From assembly GCA_950295325.1 (NCBI GenBank), contig OX485808.1, forward strand, positions 3,042,501-3,106,500: a stretch of 64,000 nucleotides of DNA, written 5' to 3'. The position numbers and the translations under genes were made by a program. The notes under the pieces were generated by a model. It did no database searches. It saw only the letters and a list, made by a program, of their open reading frames with translations, and was not told the origin of the DNA. The number at the start of each line of letters is the position of its first letter. The first letter of the stretch is position 1. The DNA comes from Polytrichum commune. Taxonomy: Eukaryota > Streptophyta > Polytrichopsida > Polytrichales > Polytrichaceae. Below, piece after piece: positions 55,103 through 64,000 of this stretch.

Positions 55103-55550
55103 TCTCTACAAGAAGACCTGGCCGCGCATGTCCTCCATCTCAACTCCACTTAATCATTGTAGCCTGGTCTTGAACACATCTTGTAACTACCTGAAGCAAG
55201 AACTTTTACTGCATTTAGAAATGATAGATGTAGAGCCAGTAATTTAAGTGGATTTCCCCTCATCCTCTATAGCCACAATCAACCACGAATTTAATGCCAT
55301 GTTACCTGCAATCAACCACAAAGTGTGCATTAGATCATAATTCAGCATGTGAACTAACTGCAATAATCACAATTTAATCTTCGTCAAAACCCATAGAAAC
55401 CTGAAGAGAAGCCTGTAAGGATCCCCTGCCATCTCACGGACACATACGTTGTACATTGGGAAAATTAACCAAACCCTCACCACATCCCAGAAAGGGACCC
55501 CTTACTGGAACAATAACAAGAGATCAAAACATGATGTCTGCAGTGTGAAG
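55103..55550 (-). promoter_or_regulatory. Probable 5'UTR/promoter region of the kinase gene
   Basis: Non-coding stretch upstream of the kinase start. No clear TATA box or splice pair could be fixed. A 5'UTR intron is possible. Confidence 0.3.
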
Positions 55551-55554
55551 CAAT

Positions 55555-56265
55555 AGCTAGAGGAACTGGAGAAAGTGGTTGCAGTGCTAGCCACTTCAGA
55601 GGAGAAAGTGAAATTGCTAACAGAAACGGTTGCTAAAAGGCATGAAGATTGGACAGTTGAGAGAGATGGGTTAAACCGTGAGAAAGATGCAATTCAAGCA
55701 TTTGAGGTGGTTACACCTTGTAAATGTGCAAAGGAGATCAGACCGTCCTCCTCTGCAAATTATTGATCAGAATTGATGGATGCCACAACACAAGATGCAA
55801 GTGCCAACAGCAAGCAGGCAGATAAAAAGGTAGTGTGACAAGTCGTCAGATTGAGATAGGAGACTGCAAATCTACGCCCTGAAGTCCGTAAAAAGGACTA
55901 TGAAATCATGAAGGCAATCATAGAGCATTCAACTAGTCCAGACAAACACAGAAAGCTAGAGGCTGAGGTGAAGAACCTCGTGATGGAAAAGGATCAAATG
56001 CACCAAGAGAAAGAATTACAAAGGCAGCTATTATGTTAACAATGTTGCTACTCAAGAGGAACAAGGAAGAGCAGGACTGGAAGCAAGAAAAAGCTCAACA
56101 TGAAATGAAGGAAGAGGAAGCAGAGATAGCAGCAAGTAGAAAGACAGAGGAAGCGGCCGAGGGCCAACTTTAAGGATTATCCGACCACCTTGCACGAGGC
56201 AGAATTGTTGGTGAAATGCTTAACCAGAGCAAAGATGACAATGAAGAAACAAAAGGCGTGTCAAC
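55555..56265 (+). pseudogene. Decayed inverted copy of part of the POK-like kinesin exon 25
   Basis: Translated pieces align in order with exon 25: VLATSEEKVKLLTETVAKR with ALAASEEKVKLLTEMVAKM; RHEDWTVERDGL with REDWTVERDWL; TANLRPEVRKKDYEIM with IANLRSEVREKDHEIM; KLEAEVKNLV; EEQDWKQEKAQ; LVKCLTRA. The matching part of the source is about 20560-19750. Several stops (for example near 55766) and frame changes make it non-coding. It has no introns, but neither does the source exon, so DNA duplication and retroposition cannot be separated by that alone. Confidence 0.9.
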
Positions 56266-57105
56266 ACACGAGGGCCATCCCACCAAATTGCTATCAATAA
56301 ACATTAACATACTTGAAAGACATTATGGTAATGTATGAACCATAAGGAACATAAGGAACATAATCGAAATAGAAATATTTGTAATAATTTAAAATATTGT
56401 TCAAGTTTTAGTCTAAATGTAAATATCACTGCTCGAACCCATGCGAGCCCCAAGAACTATCCACCAAAAAGTTTCAATCTCAACACCAACCTTACCAATA
56501 TTCATGCATACAGAAAAAAAACAAATGAATAAAAAGCGCATGAATGCAGACAATTTGTGGCTACATAGTTCTCAGGGCTTATCTAGCAAAAACGTTTGAA
56601 TGAATCACTTCAAGTCTTCATCTCCGTTTCAGTAATATATGTTCTCTATCTCGTAAATAACGCTCCTTCAAATATATGAAGTGCCTAAAACTATGAGTAA
56701 AAATAATTAACTATCAATCTGCCCCCTTTTGATTGAGTTGTTTCTCCCCTCCAATTTGCCAATCCTCTAGGCAGGGACAAAAACCTCTCTTGTTTATATT
56801 TACCAACCCCATCCTCAACAGCATCCAATGAATTAAGCTTCCGAAACTTAACTAGAACTTGAGTCTAGTCTGGATTTCTTATCAAAAGTAGAAGTGTCCT
56901 TAGTTTCTTCTGCTTCCTTACACTCTTCTATAGCCAGCAAGAACGCTGCAACGATTATCATTTGTCTACTGAGAACTGCATCTTCGGGAGAGTGACACCC
57001 TAGACCACAACACCACTGGAAGAACAACCCCACTACATGCGCGGCTCCCCAAAAATAGACTAAACACACACAAAGCTTCATTAAAGATCAATCTCCTCAG
57101 ATTTA
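56266..57105. other. Intergenic AT-rich stretch
   Basis: No gene, tRNA or recognisable repeat seen. Confidence 0.5.
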
Positions 57106-58230
57106 GTGCTCCCTAGCAACGGTGTCTGCAAGAAAGAAAAAGGTGCAGGAAAGGAGTATATATTGATGGGTCCTAACAAAAAAGCTTGTAAATACTGTGT
57201 ATCCAATGTGCGTACAGAAGTTAAACCTCAACGAATTCAAAGCTCTGCCAAAGTTAGCCTACACAGCAACGGCGGGGCAATTTCGAGTCCTGATAATGAC
57301 AAAATTGATATATTTTCCTTGGAGTCAGAAACTCAGAAACTCCGAGAGCATATGAAGAGTTTGCCTAACGTTCTCCCTTTCAAGACGATGTGATTATTCT
57401 GCTCCCAAGAGCGGCATTTTGTCAGGCAATTCTCTTGCTAAACCCTTGTCACTCAACCCTCAACCTAATCCAAAGAAAAGGCCCACTCACACAGAGCCTC
57501 TTTCAATACCACTCGAGGTACCTCAAAGATGTAGAAGGGGATTACTCTCCGAAGTCTCAACAGGAATGATGTCGTCAGCAATCCCTTTGTGGACAAGACA
57601 ACAGGAGATTCTCCGTCCATCTTAAAGTCTATGGCCTTCCTTACAATCTAAGGAACCTCGTAACTTGTCTGCCCACGTTTATGACAACCCTAACACGGGA
57701 CGAAGTTGCGCAGAAACTCATTCTTGACTCAAGCCAATTCCAGAAGTAGGGATAACACGGATGAATTGTTGTAGAGGCTTACTTGGATGAGGTGGAATCG
57801 GAGGTGACAAAATGGCGCAGGGAGAGGAGCATCGACTGGGAGCGACAAAAGCATGAGCAAGTGAGGGTTGCTTCTCTGATCGACTTCTCAGAGTCCTTAA
57901 TCTCTGCTCGCTTCCGTTCTCGATCCACTGAAACCAAGGAACAAAATGTTCCCCGCGTTGCTATAGATCGTCTCACGGGGGATCCTACGCGCATTGCAAC
58001 GGCGAGTGAATGCTCCAGCTGTGCGCACAGTGCACCAAATGCCAAACCGTAAGCGTCGTTGGAACCATCGACCCCAGCCGTGACAGCTGCAGCATCCCTC
58101 CTCTCATCAAATCTACCTACCTAGCTGCGTCGGCGGGTCAAAGTCCGCGTCGGAGCTTTGGCTATGGCGGACCCTCCCAAACCCCAGCTGCGACAAGACG
58201 CCGAAGCTCACGTAGAACAGATTAACTTCA
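57106..58230 (+). pseudogene. Unrecognised possible gene remnant
   Basis: Composition is more balanced than the flanks and two plus-strand frames look protein-like: 57106-57393 (Lys- and Ser-rich, ending KLREHMKSLPNVLPFKTM) and 57783-58052 (SEVTKWRRERSIDWERQKHE, then FRSRSTETKEQN). They are in different frames with stops between, and I could not find convincing splice sites joining them. I recognise no domain. A broken gene or exons of an uncharacterised gene are both possible. Confidence 0.3.
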
Positions 58231-59580
58231 TCCTCCTCTACATCCACTAGTCATCATCCCGATGGATGAGAGCGTCGTGGGTCGGGAAAACGGCACCACG
58301 TGTTCCGTGTGCCGTTAGGAACGCGCTCCCCAACCCACAGTGGATGATAACCATTCATTCAGCCTACTTAAGTTTAATGCTTTTGGAGGATGCAACAAAT
58401 TATGTCATTTTTGCTCTTACAATGCGGTTGCAAATGAGACACATTCTATGTTGAAATGTTTCCTCTACAACTCCATTACAATTAGGAGAAGGTGTTGAAA
58501 TTCATTGTCGGATGGTAGTTTCATGGCTTGGGAACATGACACTATGTGTTTCAAGTGTTGTTAGGAACACACTCCCAACACATGGTGTGGATGATAATCA
58601 ACCATTCAACGTCCTCGTAATTCCTTTCTTTTGGGGGATGCAACCTCAACCTTAGTACACAGCTCCAGAGACACACCTAACAAAAAATCACATTGGTCAT
58701 ACTGTGACATATTCCACCCCTTCGAAATAATGTTTCTCAACATTACACAACTACATTAGGGTTGGTGCAGACAACATGCATGTCTTCGGAATAAGCTACA
58801 TAGTTTTCAACTCTTTAGAAATATGGATGGTAATATTCACAATTCTTCCATATTTGGGTCAAAAATTGTCACACCATGTTTTCCCAACTTAGACAAGACC
58901 CGTCTCTTAATATTACCATAGGGAATGATTTATTCTATTTTTTTAATTATGCCGAAATGAGGCTTCCATTTTGGAGTTGAAGCGAAATTAAATCGTCCTG
59001 CAACGAACGCAACCCAAGTTTCATTTCGACATCCTTAAACCTTCAACGAATATCATCCTCTGAGCGCCTCGGTCGGCGGGCCGGGGGAGGCGCCCCCGTC
59101 CTTGGATGGGTAATGAAAATGCGCTCCTCCATACATCCACGCATAAAATCATCCATCCGCCGGCTGCCTGGTTGCTTGCATGCATGGAGAACACAAGCAC
59201 CACGTGTTTCCTGTGGCGTGGGGAACGCGATCCCCTCGTAGGGAACTCGGTCCGTACAGTGACGACGCGGAGGAAATGTCAAAGGGGGAAAGAGGCCGGG
59301 GGGGGGGCGCATTAGTGACTTGGTATGGGCTCCGAAGTAACTACTAGTGGGTTGAAATCATAAAAATAGGGTTAGGGTAAAGGGGAGGGTGGTTATAAAT
59401 AACCTCCCAAATTAAATTTAATGTGCAAGGGGGTTGAATGTTAATTTGGAATTACAGTTGCCACACACGGAGACCATGATGTTGCCCGATGTGAGTGAAC
59501 ACCCCAATTCAATGCAAGTGGGGGCAGCCCCGGCCGCACAAGCCTACTACTAATAACCTAAGCCACTTTTACCAACTTGC
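58231..59580. repeat. Diverged short duplications without genes
   Basis: A block around 58270-58360 (GGAACGCGCTCCCCAACCCA.., GTGGATGATAACCATTCA) recurs at about 58525-58610 (GGAACACACTCCCAACACA, GTGGATGATAATCAACCATTC). A weaker relative lies near 59185-59260. CpG sites in the first copy appear as TpG or CpA in the second, as expected from methylation decay. Confidence 0.55.
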
Positions 59581-59599
59581 TACATAGTAGCCTGCCGGG

Positions 59600-60423
59600 G
59601 GGGGGGGCTTACGGGACTATTTAATCACACGGTTTTCGGGTGCCCGTTTTAGGGTACTACGGTACATAAAGGTCGTGCTTTTAAAGCCCCCCCCCCCCCC
59701 CCGACGTAACGTCTATTCTTGTGGGAGGAAATGGTTGCTAACTTGACTTGGCCCCGCCCCCTCCCAAGCCTCCTTCACTGCCCAGTCTTCCTATCCGCAC
59801 CAGCGTGGGAACTCCTCCTCGTTGAGAACCAATGTGATAATGCCCGTCACATTTGTTTTTGTTCGAGTGGACAATTTTACGCAGTTAGGGTTTACGTTAT
59901 AGGGTTCTACGGTGCATAAAGGTCATGCTTTTGAAGCTCCTCCCCCCCCCCCCCCCTTCCCGACATAACACCAATTATTGTGTGAGGAAATAGTTGCTAA
60001 CTTAACTTGGCCCCGGGCTAGATCACATCTTCATTCGGTTGGGGCCCACCCCTCCCACGTCTCCTTCACTGCAACTCCTCCGTGTCGAGAACCAATGCGA
60101 CAATACCTGTCACATTTTTTTTGTTCAAGTGGACAAATTTACGTAGTTACGGTTTATGTTTTAGGGTTCTATGGTACAAAAAGGTCATGCTTTTGAAGCT
60201 CCCTTGCCCCCCGACATAACGCCAATTATTGTGTGAATAAATGATTGCTAACTTAACTTGGCCCCGGGCTAGTAAATCTTCATTTGGTTGGGGCCCACCC
60301 CTCCCACGCCTCCTTCACTACCCGGTCTTCCTATCCGCACCTATGTGGGAACTCCTCCCCGTTGAGAACTAATGAGACAATATTGGTCACAGAAAAAAAT
60401 TTGTTCAGGTGGACAATTTTATG
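59600..60423. repeat. Threefold tandem repeat (about 255 bp) with poly-C tracts
   Basis: Units begin at about 59703, 59961 and 60213 with GACATAAC.CCAATTATTGTG-like words. They continue GTTGCTAACTTAACTTGGCCC, CCTCCTTCACT and AACTCCTCC.CGTTGAGAAC, ending with GGTCATGCTTTTGAAGC and a poly-C run (about 15-17 C at 59686-59702 and again near 59941). A part unit precedes the first copy. No coding function. Confidence 0.8.
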
Positions 60424-63400
60424 GGACAACTTTTGTCCTCTCAAAGGCATGTGAGTTTTAAACATAATACCTTCCGCTTCATCATTTTCAATGTGGAGGT
60501 GGTGTTTGTTGGATGAATGCTTAGATGAGAGTCCAACATCATATACGCTTCTTCTTCTTATTCTTTTTCTTCTTCTTTTTCTTCTTCTTCTTCGCTTGAT
60601 CTAAGTTAACACCAATTATTTTCTCTATTTGAAAAATTCTCGTTGGCTAGATGAGGCTCGATATCAACCAACGACTTCCCTAGCTTGTGGCACCCACATA
60701 AGTTGAGGGTGAAAACATTGAGAACTCCTTCAACATTTTGATTCAGTAAGCAACTAAATTTGGTGTTGAAAGACTCTAGATTGATGTAACGAGATCAAGT
60801 TGGGGTGAAATGACCGCAAACCTATAAGACGGACTAGTTTTCAACCCTCCCTTGAATATGTGTGTCATGAATTTTGGTTCCGAGAGAGGTACACAATCTA
60901 CATGTTGTATCTAGTGTCACCAATTTTATTGTCTTACTCATTACTGATTGTGAATCGCACATGCAGTGTCACCAACACCAAATGTAAACCCAACATTATT
61001 TGTCATTCCTTGTAGGAAGAAAAAAATTGGGCATAATAGATTTACAATCGTGCAATTATTGTCACTTACTAAATGATCTTTCATCCAAAATTCAATCACC
61101 CATGATAGAATTCTAATACATAAATGTTAGGATGCAAAATATACCAAAATTTGTTTTAATCAAAGAAAGTTGGGATGATAGTACTTGTAAACTTACATAT
61201 AAGAATAATCATTTAAACAATGCCATAAAATACTATATGAAACTAAATACAATATTTGATGTAGTGTTTTAGAGAGAGAGAGATGTTTCATCATGGCCAC
61301 TGTGAGCTCATATGTGAACTTGGAGCGGGTTGAAATGGGCACACAATACATTATTGAATGCTACATGCAAGTAGTAGGTGTGAAAGAGGATGGGTAAATC
61401 CACAAAGGAGACTCAAAAGTATATTGCACTCAAGTTCATGGATTTTAGACATTATGAGATCATGAAACGCATGAAAGGTGATATTTTTAATGATCCCAAA
61501 TGATTCTAAAGATTTGTTGAAATCCACCAAATGCCTAATGTGGAGCATTGACCTTGCTCCTTCAATAAAAAACCACCATCAAGTTGCTCTTGTATCCTTC
61601 AAGTAAAATCACATCCACGCATCCTATGTCCACAACCCTTTAGTTTATAACAAAACAAGAGTCCAAAATTATAGAAATGGATCATTGTAGCCTCCCTTTG
61701 CGTTATGATTTGGTTGTAGTATGGCCCGATGTTTATTTGTGATGAGTGTCATGTGACGTGCAACCTTGTAAGTCGTGTGTCACGTCACATTCACTAAAAA
61801 AATACAATGTGCTACTTCTTTTTCTTTTTCTTTTTTTTTACATTTCACAACTTAAAAATCATAATTTCGCTTTGGATTCTATACATGTAGACTAATTATA
61901 GTAAATGATATTTATAAATGTGTTTGTTATGTACCAAAATAAGTGTGAATTCATCTCACGTCACATCTTCGACCCCTAGCATATCAAGTCAAGCATGTTT
62001 TGGTCCAAGTGGGAAATTTGGACAAGTGAGGGGGAATAGAGAGGATATTGGTTTTGGTGTCCAAAGAGCTAAAATGCTTACGGGACTGGAAGGTCATCAA
62101 AATGGGGTCAGAAAGACTTAACTCATGAGAGTAACAAATTGTAGCAACATTTGTGTGAGAAGTATGTATATCCACCTAAGAATTTGTTTGGTAGGAACAT
62201 TTATATTGACCTAATGATGTCTTTTCAACCACATCATAAGAGAGCAAAAGTGACATATTAATCTTTAATGCCTAGGGATTGGGAAATGAGAATCTACAAT
62301 TGTCATGCATCACTGACTCTCATATAGATGTGAGAGGTTATTTACCTCATAATTACAAACTTCCGGAGGCAAGACTTATCATGTTTGTATAATGGAGTGT
62401 TGACATGACAATTTCGTTCTTTAAATTGATGTTGTAATGATTACATTAATTTCTTATTTTCTTTTGATATGTACCACATTATGCTACTACAAAGCAAGAA
62501 CTTAATTGAGAATACCACTTGTATAATTAGGCGATTAAAGTGCACACAACTAGGTACATTTTCACTATAATAATCATATCATACTCAACCCTTTTGAGGA
62601 ATTTGTGATGATCTACACAATGTGTAAAAATTACATTTGGCAACATTGAGATCGAAGAGATTGTGCATTATCATAAGCATGTAAGCTACACATGGTGTCA
62701 AGCCAGTGAGTGAATTGGGGTAAAAATACTTAGTCTATTGGGTTTGAGAGTAAAAGTACTTTCTTATGAATATCCTCATAGATTAAAGAATAGATGCATT
62801 AAATGTATGATATCATCACCTTGATGTGTTACTAGATTACCTTGACTTGTTGAACCAAAATTTATAACAAATTGTCAAATATATGTTCATGTCCAAACTA
62901 GGGGATTGGTTGATGAGGCATAAAGAAAATCATAAGTCGCATCTTCATAATTATAAGAAACTTAAGTGGCACATGTTGCGAATTTTCCTTGGGGGTCAAT
63001 TGACATGCAACTTTTTTTTGCATGTCACATGATGTGCACAAATTTTAATTTTTTTTCAGCTCAATTGATGTGCAACTTTTTCTCCATGTATACGCATATC
63101 AAATGGGATGTGATGTACAAAAACTTTGTAAAAAAGAAACATTATTGTCGTCCATTGTAAGAAAAACCACATGACTGGTTGTGATCACGTGGTCCACCCT
63201 AGTTTATAACTATAATAATACCATGGCAATTTCAATGTCCGAGGAGGAGGCTTGAAGTGTCGTCCGAAAATGTCGCCTTCTCAGCCAACCACGTTGCCCC
63301 TACGTTCCCATGCTTTCGTCGACACTGGAGAACCCTAATATATGGCGTCGTTATTCAATTATTTTGGAATTTGTTAAAATTTATCTTTGCACAAAAATTC

Positions 63401-64000
63401 CATCCTTGTTAAGAAAACACACAAGCATGATATAATTGTTTATATGTTGAAATAGAATGGTGCATACGGTTTAATCATTCGACAACAGTTTTTACAAATT
63501 GCCTTAAGACTACGTGAATATGTCAAGTAAGGGCCTATGGACCCTTAGCACTTGACACCGGTGCTCGAAACCAAATGGTGTATATGAATATTACACTACT
63601 AGCATTGAATGAAGAACACCGAAAATCAATAAATTAAAGTGGAAGCGTGGCATGACAAAGAACCTATTCACCATGAGGGCTAATTTATTGCAACCTTTTT
63701 GTGGTCGTGGTCGATTCTATGACTTTGCAAGAATGTGTGAGTGTCCGAGTGCTTGTCCGCATGTGTATAATACAATGTGAACATGCATCAAAATTATTGG
63801 GCAAGTATACTAATGTGATTTGGCTTCTAGAAACTTGCAATTTGGGATTAGCACAAGTCAAAACATGTCAAACCTCGACTTCAAACATTCTCTACCTTTG
63901 AATCCCACAATTATATGCATGCCGTAGAGGGCTCTTTATTCCCACTCCACCGCTTCCCTAATGTATATATGTATATATATACATGTATATCTCTACACTT
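60424..64000. other. Intergenic repeat-rich tail
   Basis: No gene supported. It holds a (TTC)n-rich pyrimidine run (60549-60594), a repeat family D copy (about 60955-61265), a (GA)n run (about 61269-61281), and TATATATGTATATATATACATG near the end. Remaining open frames are short and unremarkable. Confidence 0.5.

Noticed and set aside
1-64000. CRISPR arrays, operons, ribosome binding sites, bacterial insertion sequences.
   Set aside because: None seen; introns, pol III SINE and plant gene families show nuclear plant DNA.

Overview
The window looks like a nuclear segment of a land plant. Genes carry many short GT-AG introns, intergenic DNA is AT-rich and full of decayed repeats, and the three recognisable protein genes are plant families: a GT43 IRX14-type xylan glycosyltransferase, a POK-type kinesin-12 and an ATN1-like Raf-type kinase. 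Short TTTAGGG runs fit a plant telomere motif. The species cannot be fixed from sequence alone. The giant retroelement, with features I associate with algal Dualen/RandI elements, makes a seed-free plant a reasonable guess, but this is inference.

Layout. 1-2100: gene-poor, microsatellites. 2100-7207 (+): GT43/IRX14-like gene, four coding exons joined here to a 539-aa type II membrane protein, preceded by a probable 5'UTR exon and intron. 7208-13112: intergenic, with internally duplicated AT-rich blocks and one LINE reverse-transcriptase scrap. 13113-33530 (-): one kinesin-12 gene. I could chain 39 coding exons with GT-AG borders and consistent phase into about 3057 codons: N-terminal Ser-rich extension, complete motor domain, then a very long coiled coil, mostly in two giant exons (23335-21818 and 21175-18281). 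33531-35930: probable 5'UTR/promoter, then repeats.

35931-49991 is the exceptional part. A tRNA-derived SINE with a (GAA)n tail abuts a roughly 13.8-kb LINE-like element on the minus strand. The element is bounded by 46-47-bp terminal inverted repeats, each containing its own hairpin. Its ORFs encode, in order, a proline-rich membrane-anchored ORF, a two-part ORF1, a low-complexity ORF with three repeated 2A-like NPGP modules, an APE-type endonuclease, a reverse transcriptase, RNase H, zinc-binding segments and a PD-(D/E)XK restriction-like endonuclease. The reverse transcriptase is split by a 976-bp solo LTR with a 5-bp target duplication, and by a 19-bp tandem duplication plus stop codons, so this copy is dead. 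The SINE plus giant element is bracketed by a 13-bp direct repeat.

50005-64000: intergenic DNA; a tandem pair of tRNA-Gly(GCC) genes, each with a 14-nt insertion at the canonical intron position; an intronless Raf-like kinase gene (53876-55102, -); an inverted, decayed copy of part of the kinesin coiled-coil exon (about 55560-56260, +); an unrecognised possible gene remnant (57100-58230); and a repeat-rich tail including a threefold ~255-bp tandem array with poly-C tracts.

The host genes are not an operon and are not obviously co-regulated. IRX14 and POK converge. Both have cell-wall-related roles in their families (xylan synthesis; phragmoplast guidance during cytokinesis), but I would not read meaning into that adjacency.
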